From assembly GCA_913020155.1 (NCBI GenBank), contig CAJWBA010000003.1:1-64000 (forward strand): a DNA stretch of 64,000 bases, in the 5' to 3' direction. This document shows, in pieces, positions 36,170-44,732 of this stretch (position 1 is the stretch's first letter; the number at the start of each line of letters is the position of its first letter). The stretch comes from an uncultured Flavobacteriales bacterium (GTDB taxonomy: Bacteria; Bacteroidota; Bacteroidia; Flavobacteriales; Flavobacteriaceae). The translations under genes and the position numbers were made by a program. The notes beneath the pieces were generated by a model. The model made no database searches and had not been told where the DNA came from. It worked only from the letters and a program-made list of their open reading frames with translations.

Positions 36170-36793
36170 ATGAATAAAAATACCAACAGAAAAAACATCA
36201 TTTTTGATCTTGGAGGTGTACTAATCGATTGGAATCCCGATAAGGTATTCATGAAAGTATTTGAGGGAGACAAGCAAAAAATGGAATATTTTTATACTAA
36301 AATTTGTACTCAAGATTGGAATGAAAATCAAGATGCGGGATACCCTTTAGCCAAAGCTACAGAAGAACGGGTTGCATTATTTCCAAAATTTGAAAAAGAA
36401 ATTCGAATGTACTACAGCCGATGGGATGAAATGCTTGGAGATCAAATTCAAGGGACTGTGGACATCCTTAAAAAACTTACAAATATCCCTGAATACAGGG
36501 TTGTAGCACTGACCAATTGGAGCCATGAAACCTTTCCTAAAGCAATAAAAAAATTTGACTTTTTGCAGTGGTTCGAAGGGATTTTGGTTTCTGGAATAGA
36601 AAAAACAAGAAAGCCTTTCCCTGAAATTTATGAACTTACCCTAAACCGCTTTGACCTGAAGGCCGAAGAATCGTTATTCATTGATGATAATTTGAGAAAT
36701 ATAGAAGCTGCAAGGGCTTTAGGAATCTATTCAATTCAATTTCATAGCCCTGAGCAACTGGCAAAAGAATTAGAAGATTATATTAAATTTTAA
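36170..36793 (+). CDS. HAD-family phosphatase
   Basis: A 207-residue HAD superfamily hydrolase. Motif I is FDLGGVLIDWNPD (nucleophile Asp), motif II is ALTNWSHE, motif III Lys is in KTRKPFPEIYE, and motif IV is LFIDDNLRNIEAARALG. The small helical cap between motifs I and II fits the sugar-phosphate or 2-haloacid-dehalogenase-like subgroup (YihX/AlphaGlcP type). The substrate cannot be predicted. It lies 29 bp after prfB and 9 bp before the ArsC-like gene. Confidence 0.9.
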   Translation: MNKNTNRKNIIFDLGGVLIDWNPDKVFMKVFEGDKQKMEYFYTKICTQDWNENQDAGYPLAKATEERVALFPKFEKEIRMYYSRWDEMLGDQIQGTVDILKKLTNIPEYRVVALTNWSHETFPKAIKKFDFLQWFEGILVSGIEKTRKPFPEIYELTLNRFDLKAEESLFIDDNLRNIEAARALGIYSIQFHSPEQLAKELEDYIKF

Positions 36794-36802
36794 ACACATT
36801 GA

Positions 36803-37156
36803 ATGAAATACACAATTTATCACAATCCTCGTTGTAGAAAGTCTAGAGAAGGATTAGAATACTTGAAATCCAAAGTTTTTGAAATTGAAATTATTGAATA
36901 TTTAAAAAATCCTTTGACAATTTCAGAATTGGAAAATTTAATTGAATTATTGGGAATTGAGCCACAGCAACTAGTCAGAACCAATGAAGCCATTTGGAAA
37001 GTAAATTTTAAAGGAAGTGAGCATTTAAACCAACAAATCATTAGCATACTCATCAATAACCCAAAACTCATTGAAAGACCTATTATTTCCAATGGAACAA
37101 ACGCAATCATTGGAAGACCACTAAAGAATTTAATAGATTTTTTGAAGAGTCATTAA
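36803..37156 (+). CDS. ArsC/Spx-family thioredoxin-fold protein
   Basis: A 117-residue ArsC-family protein. The catalytic Cys is in HNPRCRKSREGL, and the arginines used by glutaredoxin-type arsenate reductases appear in LVRTNE, IERPII and IIGRPL. Length matches. There is no arsenite pump or ArsR gene nearby, so a dedicated arsenic-resistance role is doubtful; many genomes carry such a stand-alone copy that may act as a general thiol reductase. Cotranscribed with the HAD gene. Confidence 0.88.
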   Translation: MKYTIYHNPRCRKSREGLEYLKSKVFEIEIIEYLKNPLTISELENLIELLGIEPQQLVRTNEAIWKVNFKGSEHLNQQIISILINNPKLIERPIISNGTNAIIGRPLKNLIDFLKSH

Positions 37157-37197
37157 ACCTTATCTTCCATTTAAAGTCCAAAGAGCAAACATTTTTA

Positions 37198-39654
37198 ATG
37201 AAACATTTTTTTTATTCAAATAAACTTAGTTTAATAATTTTTTTTTTATTTAATTCCATCACTTCCTTTGCACAAAGACCACAAAACACACCCAAGTTTT
37301 TTCTTACTGGAGTAGTTATCGATCAAGAAACCGAACAGCCTCTTGAGTACGCCACCATAACCCTAAAAAGTCAACGTCGCCCAGAAATGATTCAGGGTGG
37401 TATTACTGATATTAACGGAAGTTTTTACTTTGAAGTTTACCCCGGTAAATACGATATCAATACCGAATACATGTCTTTTAAAACTATTACTCAAGAAGGG
37501 GTACTTATTCGCTCCAACACAGATCTCGGAACAATACGAATGGAAATTGAAGCTTCTAATTTGGATGAAGTTGAATTAGTAGCTGAAAGAACTACCGTTG
37601 AGATTCGATTGGATAAACGCATTTACAACGTAGGAAAAGATATTACCGTTCGCGGAGGAAGTGTATCCGATGTATTAGATAATGTTCCTTCGGTTTCTGT
37701 TGATGTAGAGGGAGTGATTTCGCTTCGAGGTAACGACAATGTACGAATCTTGATTAACGGAAAGCCATCGGGTTTGGTAGGTTTGTCAGGACCCGAGGGT
37801 TTACGCCAAATTCCAGCAGAATCTATCGAAAAAGTTGAAGTAGTAACCTCTCCATCTGCTCGTTATGATGCAGCAGGAACCGCAGGAATCCTAAACATCA
37901 TATTAAAGAAAAACACCTTGGAAGGTTTTAACGGTACAATAATAGTTAATGGTGGAATTCCTAAAAACAACAGAGGGAGTGCTTCTTTGAACTGGAGAGC
38001 AAAAAAATTAAACCTTTTTAGTACCACAACCCTTGGTGATTCCCAATCTAATGGCGGCGGCCTTTTTAACAGCGAGTTTTTTGACAGCACAAACCCGATT
38101 AATTTTTCAAACGAAAAAAGAGATTATGATCGAAATCGCAAAAATTTATTAATCAACCTTGGTGCAGAGTACAATTTAAATGAAAAAACCTCTTTCACAG
38201 TTTCAGGTTTTTACAGAAATAGTGATCGCAACAGTTTGGTTTCTACATTTATAGAAACAATAACCTCTACCGAAACTTTCAATTCTGATCGCTTTGAAGA
38301 TGAGGTAGAATTAGATGAAACCAAACAATTTACGGCAAACTACACCAAGAAATTTGATGATAAAGGACACGAACTGGTAGCTGAATTTCAATACGAAACA
38401 AGTAATGAAGACGAAGATTCAGACATCAGAAGCTCTACTCCTGAGGAAGTGTTTACCTTGGAATCTCAAAAAAGAATTTTGTGCCAAGTAGATTACGTAT
38501 GGCCAATTGATGAGCAAACACAATTTGAAATTGGATATCGAGGGAATTTTAAGACTCAAAAAAATGATTATGAGGTAAATATTGAAGAAAACAATGTTTT
38601 TGTGACCAATTCAGATCTTTCAAACGTTTTGTTGTACACCGAAAATGTAAGTGCTGCTTACTCGCAATTTGGAAAGAAAATAAAAAAAATTTCCTATTTG
38701 TTGGGTTTACGAATGGAGCATTCCAATATTATCATCGACCAACAAACTACTAATGAAAAAGTAGAAAAAAACTACTTGGATTGGTTCCCTACCTTTAATT
38801 TGTCCTACGAACTAACAGAAAAAGAAAGCTTTACTCTTGGATTTAGCAGAAGAATTAGACGCCCGAGAAGCTGGTCGTTGAATCCATTCCCCTCTCGGTC
38901 CAGCATTACCTTTTTTCGACAAGGAAACCCTGATCTAGATCCCTCTTATTCCAATACCATTGATCTTGGATATTTGAAACGCTGGGAAAAATTTATATTC
39001 AATAGCTCTATTTATTACCAAAAATCAACTCAAAACATCGAACGTATTACAGAAGCAACAGATGAATTTGTTGATATAACATCAGACGACGGTGCAGTAA
39101 ATTCTGTTCCTGCACTGCGATCAATATCAGTTAACTTATCAGAGAACATAAGGACTGGTACCGAGTTTACATTGACCTATTCCCCCTCTAGAAAAATTCG
39201 ATTGAGTGGAAACTTTAATATTTTTAACTCTCAAACGATTGGGGATTACAACGGAGCTAATTTTGATGCTGAAATCATAAGTTGGTTCAGTAGAATAAAC
39301 GTCAACCTCAAACTCCCAAGAGGTTTTGACACTCAAATTCGCGGTTTTTATTTTGGACCTAGAGCAAATGCACAAACAAGGTCTCAGGGTATTTTTACAC
39401 TTTCTGGTGCAATTAATAAAAGTATCTTAAAGAAAAAAGGAACACTTTCCATACGTGCAAGTGACTTGTTGAATACTCGAAGACGAAAAAGTACAACCAC
39501 AAACGAAAATTTTACAACCTATTCCGAATTTCAATGGAGACAACCTAACTATGTTCTAACATTTACCTACAAAATAAACGAAAATAGGGCACTTAAAAAA
39601 CGTAGGTCTAATCGAAACAACTCTGGTGGCGGAGGAGATGAATTTGATTTCTAA
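37198..39654 (+). CDS. Outer-membrane beta-barrel receptor with carboxypeptidase-like N-terminal domain
   Basis: An 818-residue outer-membrane protein. A signal peptide (LIIFFLFNSITSFAQ) is followed by a CarboxypepD_reg-like domain (LTGVVIDQETEQPLEYATI), a plug-like domain (GGSVSDVLDNVPSVSVDVEG, then SIEKVEVVTSPSARYDAAGTAG) and a beta-barrel to the C terminus. This is the TonB-dependent-receptor-like outer_membrane_beta-barrel family of Bacteroidota (PF14905-like). No SusD partner lies next to it, so it is not a classical polysaccharide-utilisation locus. The glycine-rich tail (SGGGGDEFDF) is typical of these proteins. Ligand unknown. Confidence 0.9.
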   Translation: MKHFFYSNKLSLIIFFLFNSITSFAQRPQNTPKFFLTGVVIDQETEQPLEYATITLKSQRRPEMIQGGITDINGSFYFEVYPGKYDINTEYMSFKTITQEGVLIRSNTDLGTIRMEIEASNLDEVELVAERTTVEIRLDKRIYNVGKDITVRGGSVSDVLDNVPSVSVDVEGVISLRGNDNVRILINGKPSGLVGLSGPEGLRQIPAESIEKVEVVTSPSARYDAAGTAGILNIILKKNTLEGFNGTIIVNGGIPKNNRGSASLNWRAKKLNLFSTTTLGDSQSNGGGLFNSEFFDSTNPINFSNEKRDYDRNRKNLLINLGAEYNLNEKTSFTVSGFYRNSDRNSLVSTFIETITSTETFNSDRFEDEVELDETKQFTANYTKKFDDKGHELVAEFQYETSNEDEDSDIRSSTPEEVFTLESQKRILCQVDYVWPIDEQTQFEIGYRGNFKTQKNDYEVNIEENNVFVTNSDLSNVLLYTENVSAAYSQFGKKIKKISYLLGLRMEHSNIIIDQQTTNEKVEKNYLDWFPTFNLSYELTEKESFTLGFSRRIRRPRSWSLNPFPSRSSITFFRQGNPDLDPSYSNTIDLGYLKRWEKFIFNSSIYYQKSTQNIERITEATDEFVDITSDDGAVNSVPALRSISVNLSENIRTGTEFTLTYSPSRKIRLSGNFNIFNSQTIGDYNGANFDAEIISWFSRINVNLKLPRGFDTQIRGFYFGPRANAQTRSQGIFTLSGAINKSILKKKGTLSIRASDLLNTRRRKSTTTNENFTTYSEFQWRQPNYVLTFTYKINENRALKKRRSNRNNSGGGGDEFDF

Positions 39655-39754
39655 ATCTACTATTATTCTAGTAAAATAAAAAGTGTCATGAATTCATGAT
39701 TTGTGAGATTTTTGTAATTATTGATAAAGCCGAATAAAAACTTGTGCATTGCAA

Positions 39755-39934
39755 TTACTCTTGTAGTTCAGACTTCTTAGCTTCTTTACGTTCTTTTAGC
39801 CACTCCAAAAGCGCTCCAGTTAACCAGTAAGGGATAACAAAAGTTAAAAGAAAGATCATCAACCAAAAACCAATAGTTAAAATGGTTAAAAAAGATAAAA
39901 AACCTAAATATTGATCGAATTCAAACATTTTCAT
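39755..39934 (-). CDS. Small membrane protein, 59 residues
   Basis: An intact frame (MKMFEFDQYLGFLSFLTIL continuing to KKSELQE) in the 436-bp gap between the receptor gene and fumC. It has a long hydrophobic stretch from about residue 11 to 40 with the polar tail LLEWLKERKEAKKSELQE, consistent with a one- or two-pass membrane protein with a basic cytoplasmic C terminus. Codon composition looks coding (no rare-base runs, clean hydrophobic periodicity). A second ATG two codons in is equally possible. I do not recognise the family. Confidence 0.65.
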   Translation of the reverse strand: MKMFEFDQYLGFLSFLTILTIGFWLMIFLLTFVIPYWLTGALLEWLKERKEAKKSELQE

Positions 39935-40090
39935 AAAATTTTACATAAAATTAAGTCTTTTACTTTATTAATCCCAACGTTCTATTTGTTTTTTACATAA
40001 GAATTTAATTCCGAATCCATACTATCTTCTTATTCCCCTAATCTAAAAATTAGTATTTTAGTGTTCACAAAATTTAAACTAAAATACAAA

Positions 40091-41485
40091 ATGAAATATC
40101 GCATAGAAAAAGACACCTTAGGAGATGTTAAAGTACCTTTAGACGTTTATTGGGGGGCACAGACAGAACGTTCACGTTCTAATTTTAAGATAGGTTTATC
40201 CGCCTCTATACCTATTGAAATTGTTTATGGATTTGCATACCTCAAAAAATCTGCTGCATTTGCAAATCATGAATTGGGTGTTTTGGAAATCACAAAACGA
40301 GATTTTATTGTTCAAGTATGTGATGAAATTCTTGAAGGGGAACTCGACGACCAATTTCCTTTGGTAATCTGGCAAACTGGATCGGGAACTCAAAGCAACA
40401 TGAATGTCAATGAAGTGATTGCCAACCGCGCTCATGTACTGGCAGGAAATAAATTGGGAGAGGAAAATAAAACTTTAGCACCCAATGATGATGTAAATAA
40501 ATCTCAGTCTTCAAACGATACCTTTCCTACTGGAATGCATATTGCAGCTTACAAGAAAATCGTGGAAACAACTATTCCAGGAATTAAACAACTTCGTGAG
40601 GCATTAGATAAAAAAGCAAAGGCATTTTCGGATGTTGTTAAAATTGGACGAACCCATTTGATGGACGCTACTCCTTTGACTCTAGGTCAAGAGTTTTCAG
40701 GATATGTTTCTCAGTTGGACCACGGATTGAAAGCATTGAACTTTACTTTGACCCACTTATCAGAAATTGCTCTGGGTGGTACAGCAGTTGGAACAGGAAT
40801 AAATACCCCTGAGGGATACTCCAAAAGAGTTGCTGAGTACATTGCAGAATTCACCAAACTACCCTTCATAACAGCTCACAATAAGTTTGAGGCTTTGGCT
40901 GCTCATGATGCAATTGTAGAAACCCATGGAGCATTAAAACAATTAGCAGTTTCTTTGAATAAAATTGCAAATGACATACGCATGCTTTCCTCTGGCCCTC
41001 GTTCTGGAATTGGTGAGATAATTATTCCCACAAATGAACCTGGTAGTTCAATTATGCCCGGAAAGATAAACCCTACCCAATGTGAAGCCATCACGATGGT
41101 CTGTGCTCAAGTTATGGGGAATGATGTAACCATTTCGGTCGCTGGAACTCAGGGTCACTACGAATTGAATGTTTTTAAACCCGTAATGGCAGCGAACATC
41201 ATACAGTCCGCTCAATTGATCGGGGATGCTTGTGTAAGTTTTACTGAAAATTGTGTAAAAGGGATAAAACCAAATCAAAAACGTATTGATGAATTGGTTT
41301 CCAATTCACTGATGTTAGTAACCGCACTGAATACAAAAATTGGGTACTACAAAGCTGCAGAGATAGCCAACAAAGCTCACAAAGAAGGTAGTACATTAAA
41401 AAAAGCTGCTTTGGCTCTGGGATATGTTAGTTCGGAGGAATTTGACGCTTGGGTAAAACCCAAAATGATGACTGGAGAAAAATAA
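40091..41485 (+). CDS. fumC: Class II fumarate hydratase
   Basis: TCA-cycle enzyme converting fumarate to malate. The frame is open from 40061, but the family start ([20 protein letters not shown]) fits the ATG at 40091, giving 464 residues. Diagnostic parts are the substrate-binding [32 protein letters not shown], the [15 protein letters not shown] segment and the superfamily signature [11 protein letters not shown]. Iron-independent tetrameric FumC-type. The 5' gap holds the promoter and the small minus-strand gene. A GNAT gene follows after 5 bp. Confidence 0.96.
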   Translation: MKYRIEKDTLGDVKVPLDVYWGAQTERSRSNFKIGLSASIPIEIVYGFAYLKKSAAFANHELGVLEITKRDFIVQVCDEILEGELDDQFPLVIWQTGSGTQSNMNVNEVIANRAHVLAGNKLGEENKTLAPNDDVNKSQSSNDTFPTGMHIAAYKKIVETTIPGIKQLREALDKKAKAFSDVVKIGRTHLMDATPLTLGQEFSGYVSQLDHGLKALNFTLTHLSEIALGGTAVGTGINTPEGYSKRVAEYIAEFTKLPFITAHNKFEALAAHDAIVETHGALKQLAVSLNKIANDIRMLSSGPRSGIGEIIIPTNEPGSSIMPGKINPTQCEAITMVCAQVMGNDVTISVAGTQGHYELNVFKPVMAANIIQSAQLIGDACVSFTENCVKGIKPNQKRIDELVSNSLMLVTALNTKIGYYKAAEIANKAHKEGSTLKKAALALGYVSSEEFDAWVKPKMMTGEK

Positions 41486-41490
41486 ATGGC

Positions 41491-41949
41491 ATGGAAATCA
41501 TTCCTTATGAATCTCGATATGCAAAAGATTTTCGTCTTCTAAATGAAGCTTGGCTTAAAAAATATTTTGTTGTAGAACCTTATGATTCTGAACTTCTGAG
41601 TCAATGCGAAGATATTATCATAAAGCCTGGAGGGTTTATCTTTTTCGTTAGGATTGGTGCCAAAATAGTAGGAACAGCAGCCTACATTTTTAAATCAAAA
41701 GGAGTCTATGAACTCGGAAAAATGGCAGTTGATCCAGTATTTCAAGGGCAAAAGTTAGGACAAAAATTGATGTTCTTTATGCTTGAATTTGCCCAAAAGC
41801 ACCATTGGAGCAAGATCATCCTCTATTCTAGTACTAAACTAAAAAATGCCCTTTACATTTATCAAAAGAAAGGTTTTATTGAGGTTCCGCTTGAACCAAA
41901 TCTGCCCTATGATCGATCGGATATTAAAATGGAATTGAATTTAAAATAA
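41491..41949 (+). CDS. GNAT-family N-acetyltransferase
   Basis: A 152-residue acetyl-CoA-dependent transferase. The acetyl-CoA loop is ELGKMAVDPVFQGQKLGQKLM, preceded by VGTAAYIF and followed by LYSSTKLKNALYIYQKKGF, the standard GNAT order. The frame is open upstream into fumC, but ATG 41491 (MEIIPYESRYAKDF) gives the family start, 5 bp after the fumC stop. The substrate, whether small molecule or protein N terminus, is not predictable. Confidence 0.9.
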   Translation: MEIIPYESRYAKDFRLLNEAWLKKYFVVEPYDSELLSQCEDIIIKPGGFIFFVRIGAKIVGTAAYIFKSKGVYELGKMAVDPVFQGQKLGQKLMFFMLEFAQKHHWSKIILYSSTKLKNALYIYQKKGFIEVPLEPNLPYDRSDIKMELNLK

Positions 41950-41954
41950 AAATC

Positions 41955-42584
41955 ATGGCCGTTAAACGCATTAATCCGCTCTTGTTCTTTTTATTGTTGC
42001 TTTTTGGAACTCTTGTTCAGGCGCAAACAAAAAAACAACTTCCAAAATCTACTTTGGTTATCCCACCAAAACAAGTTGTCTGGATAGATTACCCTTACAT
42101 GAAAGGTTTTAGTGTTAAACTTTGGAATAAATCGAAGTTTGAACTTGGTGTTTCGGCAAGAGAACATCAATCGGACTCACTTCATAAAGGTTTTGGAATT
42201 GATAGAAATGCTTTCGCTACTCTTTCGGTTAAAGAAAATCAATATTTACAACTGGAAAATCGGTTTATTGCCCCCTTAAGAGTAGAATACACCTTATTTA
42301 AATCTGGTCCAGGAAAGAAAAAACGAACTGTAGCAAATCGGACAGTTGCTTTTTATTTGGTGAACAGCACTGCTCAAACGCTACCCATACTAATCCCTGG
42401 AATCATGAATCCCAAACTTACTCCCTTTTCCCAAAGTGGTGTTGAGCTTCCATGGGGACAAAAGATTTTTTTAAAAACACCAGGTGAAAAGTTACTCTTA
42501 TTGACCGTAACCGATAGTATTCCAAAAGGAGCAGGAATTGATGTTGCTGATTTGATTGATACTGCATTGAACCCAGAGGATTAG
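41955..42584 (+). CDS. Exported protein of unknown function
   Basis: A 209-residue protein with a clear Sec signal (INPLLFFLLLLFGTLVQAQ, cleavage after AQA about residue 24) and no lipobox. The mature part is rich in beta-strand patterns (VWIDYPYMKGFSVKLWNKSK, LENRFIAPLRVEYTLFKSG) with a Lys-rich patch (GPGKKKRTVANR). I do not recognise a domain. It lies 5 bp after the GNAT gene and so may belong to the fumC transcript. Confidence 0.7.
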   Translation: MAVKRINPLLFFLLLLFGTLVQAQTKKQLPKSTLVIPPKQVVWIDYPYMKGFSVKLWNKSKFELGVSAREHQSDSLHKGFGIDRNAFATLSVKENQYLQLENRFIAPLRVEYTLFKSGPGKKKRTVANRTVAFYLVNSTAQTLPILIPGIMNPKLTPFSQSGVELPWGQKIFLKTPGEKLLLLTVTDSIPKGAGIDVADLIDTALNPED

Positions 42585-42710
42585 ATTATCCCCCTGTAAC
42601 TTTGAATGTTGAAATCAAAAGAATACTATTTTTTTTGACATGAAGCTGAATTCTTTCTTTTCTTGGAGATTTGTTTTTTTAGTTCTTTTAAAAGTAATTG
42701 AGTTTAAAAT

Positions 42711-44405
42711 CTAATCTCGAGAAAGCTTTCGGTATTGTATTCTTTTGGGCATTATGTCTTGACCCAATCGTTTCTTTTTATTTACTTCATAATCTGAATA
42801 CGATCCTTCATAAAAGTACACTTGAGAATCCCCCTCAAATGCAAGGATATGAGTACAAATACGATCTAAGAACCAACGGTCATGTGAAATTACAACAGCA
42901 CAGCCGGCAAAATTCTCTAAACCTTCTTCCAGTGCTCTTAAGGTATTAATATCTAGATCATTAGTTGGTTCGTCTAAGAGTAAAACATTACCCTCTTCTT
43001 TGAGGGTCATTGCCAAATGAAGTCGGTTTCGTTCTCCACCCGAGAGGGTAGATACTTTTTTATTTTGCTCACTTCCACTAAAATTAAAACGACTCAAAAA
43101 TGCTCTCGAATTAACTTGTTTTCCACCCAACATGATCAGATCTTGCCCATCACTGAAGTTTGACCATATGGATTTATCGGGATCAATATTGGAATGCGAC
43201 TGATCTACATAGGCTAATTTTACGGTTTTTCCTATGGCAAAGCTTCCACCATCTGGAGTTTCTTCTCCCATAATCATTCTGAAAACTGTAGATTTACCCG
43301 CACCGTTGGGACCAATTACTCCAACAATTCCAGCCTGTGGCAGGTTAAATGAAAGATTGTTGAACAAGAGCTTATCATCATAAGCTTTTTTGACGCTTTT
43401 TGCTTCAATAACGTTTGTCCCGAGTCTTGGTCCATTTGGAATAAAAATCTCCAAATTTTCCTGTATCTTACTTTGATCTTGACTTACCAGTTTATCGTAA
43501 TTGGACAAACGAGCTTTTTGTTTGGTTTTCCTCCCTTTTGGAGCCATACGAACCCATTCCAATTCCCGTTCTAGAGTTTTTTGGCGTTTAGAGGCTGTTT
43601 TTTGTTCCTGTGCCAAACGGGTAGACTTTTGATCCAACCAAGAGGAATAGTTTCCTTTCCAAGGAATACCTTCTCCCCGATCCAACTCCAAAATCCATCC
43701 AGCTACATTGTCCAAAAAGTAACGGTCGTGAGTAACAGCTATTACAGTTCCTTTGTATTGTGCTAAATGATGTTCTAACCAGTGAACAGATTCTGCATCT
43801 AAGTGGTTTGTAGGCTCATCGAGTAAAAGAATTTCTGGCTTTTGCAACAACAAACGACAAAGAGCTACTCTTCTGCGCTCCCCTCCTGATAATACACTTA
43901 ATTTTTGATCTCCGGGGGGGGTTCTCAAGGCATCCATTGCAATTTCCAATTGGTTGTCTAGTTCCCAGGCCTTGGAGGCATCAATTTCGTCCTGCAAAAC
44001 AGCCTGGCGATCCATGAGTTGCTCCATTTTATATGCATTTTCATAAACCTCGGGTAGTCCAAATTGATCGTTTATTTTATTGTACTCATCAAGAATAGCT
44101 AAGGTTTCAGCAACTCCTTCTTTTACAACTTCAAGTACTGTTTTTTCTTCATCCATCAGAGGTTCCTGTTCAAGGTAACCCACCTTGTATCCGGCAGAAA
44201 AAGAAATATCTCCTTGGTAGTTTTTTTCAATTCCTGCTATGATTTTAAGTAATGTAGATTTTCCAGAACCGTTGAGACCTAAAATCCCTATTTTAGCACC
44301 GAAGAAAAAACTTAGATAAATATCTTTGAGTACGAATTTGTTTGCAGCTGGGTAAGTTTTTGAAACCCCCGACATGGAAAAAATTATTTTCTTTTCGTCT
44401 GACAT
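42711..44405 (-). CDS. ettA: ABC-F ATPase EttA (energy-dependent translational throttle)
   Basis: A soluble ABC-F protein that binds the ribosomal E site. The 564 residues hold two ABC domains: Walker A GLNGSGKST and GPNGAGKST; signatures LSGGERRRVALC and LSGGERNRLHLA; Walker B LLLDEPTNHLD and LLLDEPTNDLD. Between them is the linker (RLAQEQKTASKRQKTLERE, KGRKTKQKARL). No membrane domain. Full length and the KTYPAANKFVLKDIYL start identify EttA rather than Uup. The small CAL67264 gene lies 4 bp upstream and is probably the first gene of the transcript. Confidence 0.93.
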   Translation of the reverse strand: MSDEKKIIFSMSGVSKTYPAANKFVLKDIYLSFFFGAKIGILGLNGSGKSTLLKIIAGIEKNYQGDISFSAGYKVGYLEQEPLMDEEKTVLEVVKEGVAETLAILDEYNKINDQFGLPEVYENAYKMEQLMDRQAVLQDEIDASKAWELDNQLEIAMDALRTPPGDQKLSVLSGGERRRVALCRLLLQKPEILLLDEPTNHLDAESVHWLEHHLAQYKGTVIAVTHDRYFLDNVAGWILELDRGEGIPWKGNYSSWLDQKSTRLAQEQKTASKRQKTLERELEWVRMAPKGRKTKQKARLSNYDKLVSQDQSKIQENLEIFIPNGPRLGTNVIEAKSVKKAYDDKLLFNNLSFNLPQAGIVGVIGPNGAGKSTVFRMIMGEETPDGGSFAIGKTVKLAYVDQSHSNIDPDKSIWSNFSDGQDLIMLGGKQVNSRAFLSRFNFSGSEQNKKVSTLSGGERNRLHLAMTLKEEGNVLLLDEPTNDLDINTLRALEEGLENFAGCAVVISHDRWFLDRICTHILAFEGDSQVYFYEGSYSDYEVNKKKRLGQDIMPKRIQYRKLSRD

Positions 44406-44409
44406 CGTT

Positions 44410-44589
44410 TTAAATTCTTCCCTTTAAAGCGTTAAAGGCCCATGCTACAGAGTAAAATCCGACACCTGCTACACAAAATCCAATAGCGTATTCAGGGTAT
44501 TTAATTATTCCTAAGGCTATTAAAGCGGTTCCCAAAATTAACATTGCGAGGGCAGCATAACCAAAGATTTTATTTTTGTTTAAACTCAT
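44410..44589 (-). CDS. CAL67264-family small membrane protein
   Basis: A 59-residue frame beginning MSLNKNKIFGYAALAMLILG and ending AWAFNALKGRI. Two membrane helices are predicted (about residues 8-29 and 35-54) and the WAFNALKGR end is the family's conserved tail, which I recognise as the flavobacterial CAL67264 family. It lies 4 bp upstream of ettA, an arrangement I recall elsewhere, so the two are probably co-expressed. Function unknown. Too short for many gene finders. Confidence 0.82.
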   Translation of the reverse strand: MSLNKNKIFGYAALAMLILGTALIALGIIKYPEYAIGFCVAGVGFYSVAWAFNALKGRI

Positions 44590-44732
44590 GTTTGTAATTT
44601 TACATCTTCAAAACAAATATCGCTTATTTATTTTAAATTATATAAATTATTATGGTCAACCTGACGAACAAACCCTATGATATTAAACCAAGGAACCTTT
44701 AAAATTTTGTAGTTTTAAAACAAATTTTGTAA

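Noticed and set aside
36803..37156. Arsenic resistance locus
   Set aside because: Only an ArsC-like protein is present, without ArsR, ArsB or ACR3 genes nearby.
37198..39654. Polysaccharide utilisation locus
   Set aside because: The receptor has no SusD partner, glycoside hydrolase or sulfatase in its neighbourhood.
39686..39699. Perfect palindrome TCATGAATTCATGA
   Set aside because: It lies in an AT-rich gap with no promoter or gene positioned to use it, so chance is a sufficient explanation.
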